A DNA stretch of 64,000 bases from Nonlabens xiamenensis (GTDB lineage Bacteria > Bacteroidota > Bacteroidia > Flavobacteriales > Flavobacteriaceae), in contig NZ_RMVE01000006.1 in NCBI RefSeq assembly GCF_003865345.1, forward strand, positions 124,001-188,000, in the 5' to 3' direction. This document shows positions 36,501 through 40,666 of this stretch, piece after piece (within the stretch, counting starts at the first letter, position 1; each line of letters starts with the position of its first letter). Made by a program: the position numbers and the translations under genes. Under the pieces are notes generated by a model. It did not search any database and was not told the DNA's origin. It saw only the letters and a program-made list of their open reading frames with translations.

Positions 36501-37588
36501 ATGATATTGGATTTGAGTTTGATTCATTGAGATCTTCCTTCAACTTGAAGTTAGACGGAATCTTCTACTCCTTGACTCTAACTGAAGGTGTATCTTCTGC
36601 AACGATCCTACCAGAAAACAACATTCTTGTTTCTCTCAACGGTATCATACAGGAGCCAGGCGTAGCATACGAGATTGTTGGATCTAGAATTATCTTCGCT
36701 GAAGTCCCAAGAGCAGGAGCAACATTCGTTGGATTCTCTTACATTGGATCTGATGCTGACGTTATCTCAGCAACTGTTGTCCCACCAATCGAAGCGGGTG
36801 ACTCATTAGAAATCGAGGGTGAAGAATTCCCAAGAGAAGTTGCTCTAATTGAATCTTCTAACTCCTTGATTACATTTGAATATACAGGATCAGTTAAGGG
36901 TAGAAGTGCAGAAGCACTAGCAAACATCACTAGTGGTCAGATTGTCGCTGCTACAATTACTAATCCTGGCGATGGTTATACCTCTAAACCTAACGTTGAG
37001 GTTATCTCCTCTACTGGTTTCGACGCAAGATTGGTGCCTATGATGGGTATCCAGAGGATCGACGTAAGGACACCTGGCGTTGGATATCAATTACCTCTAG
37101 TCGCTGCTGAGACAACTGTTGAGGATGACTTCGTAACACCATCAGGATCACCTGTTAACGGTGGATTTGATATCTATGCAGGCGAGGGTATTGATAATCA
37201 AGGTAACCCAATCGTTGTAGAAGATGGTTTAATCAGAATTGTAATCTCTCCTGTTAACGTTACAGTTAACCAAGGTCAGACTGCAGCATTTACTGTGGTT
37301 GCTGAGTTTGTAAGAGCATCCGATCAAGCGATAAATACTACTACACTAAACTACCAGTGGCAGAAGAAAGACTACGGCACACAAGTCTGGTCAAACATCA
37401 TTGGTGGTAACCAAGCAACATTCAACACAGGTAACTCAACTCAACAAGATGATGGTGATGAATACAGAGTTGCAATAACAGCAGCAGGTGCAACACCTGT
37501 CTACAGTTTCTCTGCAATCCTGTCTGTCCAGATCGGCACCACAGTGATCTCTAACTTCAACCCTGCTGATATCTTTGACGACGCATGA
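15533..37588 (+). CDS. giant multidomain virion structural protein, 7351 aa
   Basis: One uninterrupted frame of 7351 codons, about 0.8 MDa at average residue mass. N-terminus (1-55): VEQQLPDFIKQEDRQLVKLLQQYYKS, an adaptor-like start seen in T4-like tail proteins. GxGY beta repeats: about 315-625, 1130-1355 and 3105-3345. Residues 655-740: IRDFYLAKGTALGAKYLFKVLFGEE. YHYH-like domain about 1425-1555, lacking the YHYH residues. EF-hand-like loop 1616-1627. Propeller-like repeats about 1835-2230. LamG-like domains about 2230-2435 and 4945-5100. Two CBM5/12-like units about 2670-2800. Eight helical GGN modules and five YPRTTDP modules about 4000-6350. Ig-like domain about 7235-7340. It lies between gp6 and gp10/gp8, where T4 has gp7. 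A baseplate or fibre role with glycan binding is inferred. Confidence 0.85.
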   Translation: MSRVNVSDRVEQQLPDFIKQEDRQLVKLLQQYYKSQEKVGRPFDILNNILDYLDIDTYQSNVLTSETTVLQAIGLNDTEIVVEDIDGYQERNGSIKVDNEIFYYETVTRGPDAIMTPGISPSEFKKKEQALENPYTLFDGVRTSFPLKFQGTPVTPASVDHLVVTAYNQTLRPTIDYTVNGTNIIFTTPPRAPSGGDDQSFTQIKYLIGFADKTIVTMDPIPVSEWEGTKYYPLRVNGQPYTPISDVSLVVNRTGQLQRPFEQFNVYQDTLVAKFALGSADTLHIRAIEFVPASFGSGATAVCNVLENQIDNILVKDGGKGYRLDFAPRVNIQTATTGEYATAHSLVAGIKDIQLISGGQGYTSYNPPIPLVTPPTNPNGRQAKVALTVNDTTGMVDTVRITDSGSGYDFVPVITFNNPGGAEISDATIDTEGRLNVDSILVTKAGLNYANPPAIYIDPAPEGGINAIAECSLTPEGGVLAVTIVNRGRGYTTAPRCRVIDPVGAQVLDVTVSSGAVTDIELLTGGRGYTDAPSVYIVDDRKDAYGDPIGGTGATAVATIFNGELTDINITNFGTGYSETEPPKIYIAEPLAAKASVNVGYDQVTGFVIEERGRNYVPSAFNGIVRGVSNVVEFDEYGNQIYAKEEQLSSSTHPVGSIVHNLDSIFIYQLFEKFRKQYLPTIQLDPSKVNPVNVIKNIRDFYLAKGTALGAKYLFKVLFGEEIEVSYPKEQIISPSAATWVVDTILRTQVVSGDPANLIDAEVIQYADEVDQNIKYASALVENAISIIKGEDTIYELVISEETLVGTFKIPYKTRLVEPLDTVDQIVTVDSTIGWPERNGTFFIGDNEEVQYKEKSLNQFIECTRSNNGIVEDWDPGTIITSNIFIYANKDTANEVKMRVLGIAEAGSTVLDDTGSYYLPGDKLKVASLGSDSVGEQRLESWFYNVKKLIKVSAIDPGGASQVATVTTEEPHGLLVEDTVTVYGANPVVFNGTFQVSSRIDEFTFSYRVATPTDIIPVGNILLSVDLNRGKSTEIPINNVVTEFTTNIQNSFFNADYVYVAASGLPNYKIGPFIGSALIPGNQRKLIRVPRVVNTVSERQEIAANSAIGAWVNGVSIWCYKSRESVLFGPLTGIVVSTAGQNYDAGSPPEVLIEGGGGSGATANVTVNGSVDSFEVTNSGSGYTSSPLISIVGGGGSGASASAVVTNGNITRILVSNPGSGFTSQPSITITGGGGSGAAATANIRGPISAVTLTSGGSGYTSLPKISVTSGEGALAQPIVLNGRIVSIAIINSGRRYTTAPKVIINGDGFGAVAKASIATTGEDKGKVIGIEILNRGINYRQGTTSVRLEAVGEFATFTAEVFEWNKNFEYDLASKYDIARGYVFTGLNNQYGGEYAHVSDPKELRYVVGDNVFLNQETNQFQEISQNFQHSPILGWAYDGNPIYGPYGYANPTDQNSGVRRLRTSYRLKPEIVEDPLTNPNPSRTDGPLLADYPAGSFVPDYEYVFQAGDLDQYNGRFCKTPEYPDGTYAYFITIDASDRGNPEFPYIMGPAFNSLPDEWNLSQGAVQENIPADVVRYRVPYENVDIDVERQPNQEADVLTTEIEGYPIIFEIQDSNNDGLIDANEQQEILQLQEEPTLQIYDYFPQVSLESKVDIDVETVTQFETAQIDGFVIENPGRSYQVNDTVFFDNESTGGFGASAIIDSIKGVAITAYTKEIIGDRPYGVITTSENHDLIQGDEVIVNSTPILANTNKEYVVKVVDGIESVTVDQVGIGYNANIPPVYELVDASGGIDAEFTINLDAAGVADSFAIVNSGNGYDTANPPQIRVTHPQSFTKTRYWLSEYLNDSGNIEVFDSIITNNRDYYVCGSLVEDLDGDQVGFLAKFNDNGEVQWVRTLLPNNAGTKKLEFTCLYVDDSQENDAIYVGGQTYDPSNANYNPDVWFGKYISERDNANNPTGTLKWQKSIAGISGGQRRDYITDIYLDENNNIYIVGYTDTQAIDANDIWIIQSNNDGDLKEKRKISSPNGDEDITQIRWIANSQFFFTGVNQTQDNLIYGTFSYDGSNINVDYVKQVPALGGYVRSPKFMIDEYRDVFILWDVYNNANGKFEKIQLGKLALDTANSTQADAQGNQVQVPWLWRKTLTPQGNYVSIKNTGLHVDVFGDVVVTAAIDYDEDRKVNIVSSLKYDGTIKAESLIETTDSVGQVGKSSVVDNSGDIITFAERLIPNQLAVYRFDNSADLDYDTTKQTISTLTIQTPADATVDTGYYKFGSGSLKFQAPNRATASGLAWEGQNWTTAAWFSMNTTAYAAGNTPHFFDTVEVNGSSGVSVYLMGISSDPNFGKIILEVNGSVVASSTETTYWGNFAAAAWHHIALVKENTGSGVWEINVYYDGNLAVTYQTLIDVNMASVGLGGTDPSVAAKAFIGHIDDWIISKLDEYESTFATPLVKFPLSHERSDMVAVKIDKAHTSGRGTYALTTPTNYDNLTISEWTTGTWSDAGLPAIDQWDVGAGGLQLLDFSDTPSVYTPVQTYTWTNNKENIASKSSTIPVKNGKKMFVTANVVPKFYIKDANYSKIDNVYELTLNQDVKFTKGAILQQYNALGVVQAYGTIVGVPEGTTTNPGLGNKYKIGKIFGTINTTDLLRSTEATDINEMPGKFVGIEAENLWVTATSYATGDRVYYAQKIYEAQAGGTSGVTPPTHTTGAVSDGAITWVFIRNAGEFNIDIQEEPYPTPQYRDLDMERWDSGILYPVGYQVYWKRNIYEVTIAGTSGVTAPVHTTGTASDGGVTWEWKSTELALSDYARFQPYDDRGQYSVKILKTQPASSYIPGDVIAINSSNIVIDDDGNDAYKIVKVTGFPSVKEVELTCVLKKDIKKTSEARSDLVYATSVTPHNFRANDIIFTEGFTTTEYNGSFFISEVFGSREYVFALRTTAAGDPLFVQGAISSVKIYAKHPSLTFIRNHQYVFDVGDASNFGYYLSFAQDNQYKLEYSFNNITRVGTPGVQAEGLRPYVKFSAIGNVTNISYYFDPSRVGANSPVGDNSFVDVIKTPYDGTFRISQVVNNTEFKFPLLLEPETTSAEVQDDEFGNPFSYYSTTSVKAIGPINTIKLVSAGGFYQKLPVISDIASFRQIERITIIDGGTEYQPGVYYNVPIDGDGEGGLATLTVTLDEEIGSGTITSATVSDAGKGYTTASIDVDAITGILGPTLAGSGAALDVVIPAEGEGASVFLTGKNIGKIKRLKNNEFGFGYSHDYTLRPEITFPVNLQLFNTSILTEIKITNPGSGYTSAPAVVIEGGGGSGAEAEAVIKNNRLNEIIIKNPGQGYSSEPVVTLKSEFNYVVNLDLNYLQFNFPHGITTGAAIQLRADDVGSTTGILPKPSSAGLTTLVAGQTYYAIADQLESDQLRFGLTLQAAQSGDFITFLTQGEGRQTLLTEVFGGTADAVVATSRFLEGEKVYQGNSPEQATAEGFVSTNTGWQIGPKILKIVDYTGNFVQGEKVSGEVSKASGVIDNLSIARGVLNIDSITQTPGRFIDDIGKPSEIVQKIQDSFFYQSFSYVITSEIPITRWKKQVLDNNHPTGFKMFGQLQLTGGKDVSGRKVGTEFIKEVNINEYTNVNQITSFGAAEPVYTDYNNTEVLFRNRRLTSSEEILTSIVKKIDDISGEFDGLQKSFPITVEGEGVIVKGNQLAVTLNGVIQAPGTAYQIVGNQIVFAEPPKAASQVRYRSVRFATVPVYRIALQNPQGIFPEMGQQVNGESSDAYATVVDSGTFHIDVINITDGPFTVSEIIKRSNLFTAIVDSVTLLNTENLFKFQETITNFEGDIAIIEETNLDAQGNATDELLLSKTSGTARFETGIFDIRLNEYIYSSKSKIVAQITFISPYLDPNTGQPVDTLIINKGSTFFGLIYERLVAIQNPNVILDDISQSSITPVKLYDPSARINEDFLDFEEVRSTEIEYDNLSSGTFAKGDALRNKAIFYANLVGNAGNRKNDGARSIRRNKQEIIDRAERYVAVEHPDFYYPGDVQTNTTSRFRDAYRMIWKNIEAIKLRAYDLQKTQFTGTSAGDKDAYIADVMLWLECIALDIHSGGNQYSLKWINEYFSDAATFSYDRAQAELIYIVEQAKDLVMAAITNQLTGVFSAVNSNDEATYYADLSITADPSPGSPYATPGSNTDNATVDNCSDVQSAINTIWTWQNEALTAGNLNDIPSEIEPTTSIGQEKCRRDLGLFIEAIADDLASGGEFQSQNFAEQYFDSTGNFILNGFYGEVAESQTAILKARDTMYYAINNLLFIKDIGNEGYNLNDPITYGGSAPAHTYDPNYSSGNAQSLSNCADVQQNIRFLTDIIIHSVTAENTHNLTGAISYSSEGTGGPKITGLFADPVSQGNLKIDGSNLLLNNKEFIAAEALHVYKTANPGFTPHQTDADCIDDIKDVIEAIAYDLKYGGNSRVYDAATYAIAYDDSPTTASQINGIFAQVQNIAHDIIDNGSQTFTVANVNNSSRTFDVTVPTVTLDAGDALTYVGNGKMVVAPPQFTPSGATYDPVTGDLVLTIGSHSITAGRMVSIAANSLTFTCTMDGNSSQKTYPRASDPYYNVPLEVKSVVANTSITVNVGASPLINFTPTAVSYNPASGVMIMTIGEHKLEAGTHIKIAQESLIFRCSQDNYQTDHAYPRTTDPYFNTSIEILSATSTTITVNVGAATAQGQYDHIFQSATFGAVITGGNYTHTFISASSNAVTLDATADIANATYDVAGGTLSITLAEDYTPTLSNGDTVRLHYLHFVSKTFDDYFYPRVAVTGNHGKRQWFDQDLTPYNLNTGGCATVVSAYTTLQSVYTTAYTNNNMAHATRTAPTERTITDGGYTAGETLRVSKYAYKDPSRGLFLPGENLKGVTTKASAPIKGSNSGLKWIYSGTATGTFSIGEFVTNSTLVNTACTIDDITILSSLSNSTKSIRIPNTGSIIQPARNDFKFSTGDFTIEMRIRLDAVSGTQTLFDMRRPQATASGLNAEVNGSGNVLIKNGSSTLITSTNTLIAQRWHHIAVVRESAVTSLYIDGIQQTTYSDTNDYPYARFGLGKDVANSQQLVGNLDNLIVRKGTADYTGATITPSSDPDFTRDGIVFGLNAEAPFVVSTTETYATLTGITLSSSTLKSIDYLNKRITIEEVDLGREIYRDAADIIDINRDWIAEEAVGIMQAFFPDFTIPGDTYGAGGTMSGTNVCIRDTRDYILPAIVKDLREGGNYNVIVTARFYRTRGGEIEYIGQELLQTLYAWREVVKLCKYVINTSDVGLTGTYTTKLRVPHSLSGTTQVESQLDVLGDYIADVLAPTGHRFRDAGALIWKNRDYIAEEAVGYIKNLYTKTINGNPVEFLTIPNESKCIRDLKDHVLPAVIGDIIMGGNAETQKVIDSYLNSDNEILYITDELQPMLDAIKYTEMLALKAANNMLLSPGETAAAVGATATHQDEYYTPIYTSRSSYRDLTITYDPKQFDQLRTGANKYFDAADAIETNARVIAKEAVSTMNDLSYFGSFTVPTGNPVDCEDDVVDVLKGVAHDLRHGGNSEIFRIGKLYVRSDGGLKHVEGEEKATKTVFKIARDMAILTMRNGFGRDTLPGHNEVTFQSESYERNGASNNRIYGARAIERNIRFIAEEAVRRGLDQYPSLNINGGSSALWTKEFTPTDVLYNSTNGKMEVTIGKHDIQRGDTIRITPLGITLRCSQDNYATDHPYPRTTDPFYEKNILVEDISQTTITVNVGASPQGQQYTHQFQSALAGSIKWGDQFGGQKNTPDAITYNSSTGDMVMTFNNLDHVFNVGNRLMIAPNSLTFTCDQDNNASNHSYPRTTDPYYGKTVGVTAVGTSTQTPTGATYDPQTGILNITANGHGLVTGNRVKIATDGITFTCTQDGNNSNHAYPRSTDPANNKWLLVTKIDDDTISVNVYPSQVGQQYAHTFVSASSGALIKQSGTVTVNVGASPAGQQYNHTFVSATHECITAAGSIDCVHDVADILHWATFNLEYGGDNMVALGAGFYVENGVIQHIQGVINETTWITNTARDIAKQIYQGTTPSRHATNGAEFTPLADIEDKWVNNTGSISAVNDADVDDEFERLVSIVTDTINDPDGNDNSTYPNSISGTFEPSLPNIWPAKYGGDIPLRDLSVTFDNQTGTDSNGFRIWNQTCPDQRSAINTLMAILEGGIDAAVAGNGNTYYGTTVTETAPTASATNEYNFGTCYDVRNGIRDKYEVLLKTLGAGTNSNMMAASMILFNKPAIKKRAFDQTVTFYPSYAGDADFADQIIHAVIYDLITGGNGEAFDSISNWFDGDGNMIVYQGIVRTHLIYHMTRVREYCKSIIYAPDGAGWIPYIADPGLYIPPLRVEWDQEATEFNMDSSFNVFEFALEQSKFSTEAKTTWIANTDVHNRHNAYNEGFDWNTDPALVSLTPTVRAGYDRKEYRVRIYRANFFRRGDVVQYIPASGTTLVGANQSMYKILNAEATFFEIGAVATHDGRFRPLIFDDTSNSSHIFQVLVRSGINRVTTTYGNPDVETPYSGGFLDADVLYGTTSDVFAEIGSQSFNQASIRETYLYVRLNNPSDVGVSKLQNGERIFKSGDATAIGKALQVNYNAGNTEIILRITEKQGPNWAVGDTLIGEDSAATADVTAITDRLLLNVDLGNYAVGDKIFKKADNTEADIVFYDNKSGAIIGNDGGRVVMDVETIQSGWDTNDIIYGSLTDYILDVKGIYQPGGVAEVNDIIHGTEIIELDLGSLFIEAGLAATFEEGDEVYMLQGTVIKNPGLKGYVTKYQEPDATATPPVPHKLWIGNIQPEGTGAPVSEFTNAGIFIGKFDISTNFPVIYSNVIAVSNPQYTSYAKIAKIEQQGITARIWVEEAVGEFYDNMTIKGDDGWGAAISDARTLVGRVDRYFRGFDGVQQNFSLSVENGEAYFPDPAGHMLIFVNGILQPPGAVNAYTAFSDQIQFTEPPEIGSEFIGYYVGKLRQLDDIGFEFDSLRSSFNLKLDGIFYSLTLTEGVSSATILPENNILVSLNGIIQEPGVAYEIVGSRIIFAEVPRAGATFVGFSYIGSDADVISATVVPPIEAGDSLEIEGEEFPREVALIESSNSLITFEYTGSVKGRSAEALANITSGQIVAATITNPGDGYTSKPNVEVISSTGFDARLVPMMGIQRIDVRTPGVGYQLPLVAAETTVEDDFVTPSGSPVNGGFDIYAGEGIDNQGNPIVVEDGLIRIVISPVNVTVNQGQTAAFTVVAEFVRASDQAINTTTLNYQWQKKDYGTQVWSNIIGGNQATFNTGNSTQQDDGDEYRVAITAAGATPVYSFSAILSVQIGTTVISNFNPADIFDDA
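16470..17400 (+). repeat. GxGY repeat cluster 1 in the giant gene
   Basis: About eight units of roughly 40-45 residues share the pattern hydrophobic strand, GG/SGxGY, x3-5, P-x-h-x-h. Examples are DGGKGYRLD, SGGQGYTSYNPP, DSGSGYDFVP, NRGRGYTTAP, TGGRGYTDAP and NFGTGYSETEPP. A stacked beta structure is likely. Related clusters are at about 18930-19600 and 24840-25560. Confidence 0.7.
27750..34450 (+). repeat. eight helical GGN modules in the giant gene
   Basis: Eight copies of a helical pattern, roughly C-x2-D-x3-h-x2-h-x-D-h-x3-GGN, start near 27754, 28197, 28809, 31182, 31657, 32139, 33514 and 34378 (for example IEAIAYDLKYGGN, LKGVAHDLRHGGN, IHAVIYDLITGGN). Many are preceded by a second helix of the type N-x2-h-IAEEAV. 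They are interleaved with YPRTTDP beta modules. Confidence 0.65.
29130..33480 (+). repeat. five YPRTTDP beta modules in the giant gene
   Basis: Five copies of about 75-110 residues share YDPxTGxhhhTIGxH, FTCxQDxxxxxHxYPRTTDP and TITVNVGASP. The YPR segments are near 29285, 29540, 32700, 33030 and 33250. Copies 1-2 and 3-5 are in tandem, separated by about 2.8 kb of other domains including the second LamG-like domain. Confidence 0.65.
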
Positions 37589-39165
37589 CCGCTACAGCAT
37601 CCTACGACTCAGGCACGAAAATACTTGCCGTAACTGGTGACGGACTTCCCGATCCAGTTGGTTACGGCACTTTTCCTAACCTAAACAATCCCAACTCAGT
37701 AACTGAGCAGGCATTTAGTCACTCGTTTACTTACCGTGGTGGTGAGTTTGGTGTGCAGAGGACTTTTGATGATAACACTTATTTTCAAAGTGGATTTGTT
37801 ATCTCTATCAATATTTCACTTAACGACAATGGGTTATTTTCTTCCCAAACTATTACTCCTGGCGATCATCTATTCTTTATCTTCAGTGATGGTAGAAAAC
37901 AACGATTTATATTTAGAGGGACAACATTTACATCCATTGCAGGGGAATGCTGGCTCGCTACAGACCAAAGATTAGATCTTATTGTTGCAGACTCACAAAC
38001 AATACCAACAGGCACATACACATATTACGATCAAAGAAATGGAAGAATAGAAACACCACTTGGTGCTATTGGTATTGCTGCTAATGGTGTTGTATTTTTC
38101 AATCCTAGTGCAGGGACAGGAGGAAACCCCCCTGTTGGATTTAACTGGAATGCACATTATGAAAACTCACCTGTAGATTTTGGAGATGACTCTTGTGGAG
38201 GACATCCAGAAAACACAGGACAATATCACTATCATGATAGTCATTTTATAGATTGTTATAAGGCAAATTCTGCCATGGCAAACTATAACGATTATTTTGG
38301 TAGCAGTCAGTTTAACGGTGACAACATGCGTCATCCTGACGGACATTCAAAAATCCTAGGATACTGTTTTGATGGTTTCCCTATTTACGGTCCTTATGCA
38401 TACGACGTGCCCTTTACAGCATCACAAACAACTAGACATATGACATCTAGTTATAGGACAAGAAATATTGAAGTGGAGAATAGACCTGATTATGGCACCA
38501 CAGCACAAAACCCTCCTGCAGGATCACTGATACAGGACTGGGAATATGTTGATGGTGTAGGTGATTTGGATATGCACAATGGAAGATTCTGTGTAACACC
38601 AGAGTTTCCAAATGGGACTTATGCATACTTTATCTCTATAGATGCAGAAGGTGATCCTACCTTCCCTTATATGGTTGGATCATTTAGTAGAGAGAGTTTA
38701 GATGCACCTGCTAATAACGGAGCAGCAGCACCTCCTCCACCTCCTACAGGAGATGGTGGTGCACCACCTGTTACACCTACGTTGCAGATTACTGCTCAAC
38801 CTCAGAGCTCTACTGCAGCAGTCAACACAACTGTTACATTTACAGTCCAAGCACAGGTGTCACCAATACCTGGACCTATCTCATATCAGTGGTATAGATC
38901 AACTGATAATGGATTTGCATACGCTGCAGTTACTGGAGCTACAAGTAATTCCTTGTCATTCACTGCATTGGGTTACATGTCCAACTACAAATATAAGGTT
39001 GAGTTACGAGGACCTGCACCCGCAAACAATGCAAGTAACTCACCATTGATGTCTTCTGTTGCAACACTAACAGTAACAGGACTAGGCGGTGGACAAGGTG
39101 ATACTGACTTCTCATCTACCGCAGTGAAGTATGACACTACGACAGTTACATATGATGCGACCTAA
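37585..39165 (+). CDS. YHYH-domain virion protein with C-terminal Ig-like domain
   Basis: This 526-residue protein overlaps the giant gene's stop (ATGA at 37585-37588). Residues about 200-360 form a YHYH domain: CGGHPENTGQYHYHDSHF (YHYH at 214-217), ILGYCFDGFPIYGPYAY, and GDLDMHNGRFCVTPEFPNGT. The giant protein carries a degenerate version of the same domain. A Pro/Gly linker (about 377-397) leads to an Ig-like domain (PTLQITAQPQSS ... ISYQWYRS ... KVELRG, about 398-500). The last 28 residues are Thr/Asp-rich. YHYH domains are of uncertain function, and conserved His/Cys could bind metal. A surface-exposed tail role is inferred from context. Confidence 0.75.
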   Translation: MTATASYDSGTKILAVTGDGLPDPVGYGTFPNLNNPNSVTEQAFSHSFTYRGGEFGVQRTFDDNTYFQSGFVISINISLNDNGLFSSQTITPGDHLFFIFSDGRKQRFIFRGTTFTSIAGECWLATDQRLDLIVADSQTIPTGTYTYYDQRNGRIETPLGAIGIAANGVVFFNPSAGTGGNPPVGFNWNAHYENSPVDFGDDSCGGHPENTGQYHYHDSHFIDCYKANSAMANYNDYFGSSQFNGDNMRHPDGHSKILGYCFDGFPIYGPYAYDVPFTASQTTRHMTSSYRTRNIEVENRPDYGTTAQNPPAGSLIQDWEYVDGVGDLDMHNGRFCVTPEFPNGTYAYFISIDAEGDPTFPYMVGSFSRESLDAPANNGAAAPPPPPTGDGGAPPVTPTLQITAQPQSSTAAVNTTVTFTVQAQVSPIPGPISYQWYRSTDNGFAYAAVTGATSNSLSFTALGYMSNYKYKVELRGPAPANNASNSPLMSSVATLTVTGLGGGQGDTDFSSTAVKYDTTTVTYDAT

Positions 39166-39190
39166 ATAACACTGTAGAAAACTACCTGCC

Positions 39191-40666
39191 ATGGCTAAGC
39201 AAAATCTAAACGTTGGATCATCAGCGAATGACGGCACAGGTGATACCCTGAGAGATGGTGCTATCAAATTGAATAGCGTCATTGATGAGTTGTATACCAA
39301 CCTAGGAAATGATACCAACTTACAAGTTAATATCGGAGCACCTGTAAACGATCAAGTGTTGCGATGGACTGGCACGGCATTTACTGAGGCACATCTCGAC
39401 TCATTGAGTGCTGATCTTAATGTAAAAGCATATAAAATTATTTCTGAGAATAACGAGAATATTGTTATTGAGCCTAATGGTACTGGAGATCTACAATTTA
39501 AGGCAGGTAGTCAAGGTGCAGCAAAGGTTTATATTGATGGTGCAGATGGATATTTGAAGTGGGAGGCTGCGTATCCTTTATTGACTGATCTTCCCGATGC
39601 TGCTGCACATCACGGTATGTTTGCACATGTGCACGATACAGGTAAAGCATATTTCTCACATGCAGGATGGAATCAACTTTTAGACGTCAATGATGGTATT
39701 TCTATCTTAACTGATGTAGACACAACTGTTAATGGAGGACCTTCTGACGGTCAGGTATTAAAGTGGAATGACACATCTTCAAAATGGGAGCCTGCTAATG
39801 ATGAGTCAGCAACAGGTGGTGGCGGTGGCACAACACAAAACCTATTTGAAACTATTACAGGTGATACTGGCACAACCACAGCGTCTGCTGCAAATGACAC
39901 ATTTAATATTGTAGGTGGCACAAACATCTCTACTGCATTGGTTGGAGATACAATTACAATCACCATGACAGGTGCACTTGGTGATCCTGATCAAAATCTA
40001 TTTGAAACGTTTGGTGCTGACAATGGTAGCACAACTGCAACAGTAACTACTGACACTCTTAACTTCTTAGGTGGTAGTGGTATTAGCACTAACCTCAATG
40101 CAGGTGCTATTACTATCACTAACGATTCACCTAACATTGTGCAAAATGTATTGCAATCTGTATCAGGTGACAGTGGAAGTTATACTGCAGTCGCAGCTAA
40201 CTCTGGAATCACTATTGCAGGTGGCACAGGTATTACCACTGCAGTTAGTGCAAATACTTTAACAATTACAAACACTGCATCCTTCCCATCAGCAAATGAA
40301 AATGACAACCTTGTATATGACGGTAGTCAATTCATTGCAACAGAATCACCAACCATTAGTTTTAGGATCACTAGCGATCTTTCTAACGGTTATAGATTTG
40401 ACGGTGGTGGTGCCCCTTCTAACACAAATAATCCAACAATATATGTCTATCGTGGATTCACCTATAGATTCAACAATACTACTGGTGGAGGTCACCCATT
40501 CGCTCTCAGGCAGAGCAATGGTGGATCTGCTGTTACCGACGGTGTAAGTGGATCACAATCAGGTATCCAATTCTGGACAGTGCCTCAAACTCTTAGTGCA
40601 GGCACAACTTATGTTTATCAGTGCACCATTCATGGTGGCATGGTAGGTAATCTCGTAGTGGTCTAA
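39191..40666 (+). CDS. gp10-like baseplate protein with C-terminal cupredoxin-like domain
   Basis: This 491-residue protein begins QNLNVGSSANDGTGDTLRDG and continues with a SVIDELYTNLG segment, matching the N-terminus of T4 baseplate wedge gp10 (NIGNVVDDGTGD ... NFDELYYELG). That region anchors gp10 in the wedge. The middle is Thr/Gly-rich with three similar beta repeats (NLFETxxxDxGxTTAxxxxD). Residues about 387-491 resemble a cupredoxin: His435 in GGGHPFAL, and Cys478, His481 and Met484 in YQCTIHGGM, the arrangement of a type-1 copper site. The name gp10 applies only to the N-terminal part. A CTAAATAA late-promoter-like motif (39162-39169) precedes it. The next gene overlaps by TAATG. Confidence 0.7.
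   Translation: MAKQNLNVGSSANDGTGDTLRDGAIKLNSVIDELYTNLGNDTNLQVNIGAPVNDQVLRWTGTAFTEAHLDSLSADLNVKAYKIISENNENIVIEPNGTGDLQFKAGSQGAAKVYIDGADGYLKWEAAYPLLTDLPDAAAHHGMFAHVHDTGKAYFSHAGWNQLLDVNDGISILTDVDTTVNGGPSDGQVLKWNDTSSKWEPANDESATGGGGGTTQNLFETITGDTGTTTASAANDTFNIVGGTNISTALVGDTITITMTGALGDPDQNLFETFGADNGSTTATVTTDTLNFLGGSGISTNLNAGAITITNDSPNIVQNVLQSVSGDSGSYTAVAANSGITIAGGTGITTAVSANTLTITNTASFPSANENDNLVYDGSQFIATESPTISFRITSDLSNGYRFDGGGAPSNTNNPTIYVYRGFTYRFNNTTGGGHPFALRQSNGGSAVTDGVSGSQSGIQFWTVPQTLSAGTTYVYQCTIHGGMVGNLVVV

Noticed and set aside
15533-37588. Giant gene as an artefact of several fused genes
   Set aside because: There is no internal stop, codon usage is uniform, and domains continue smoothly. Without reads or proteomics an assembly join cannot be fully excluded, but nothing in the sequence suggests one.
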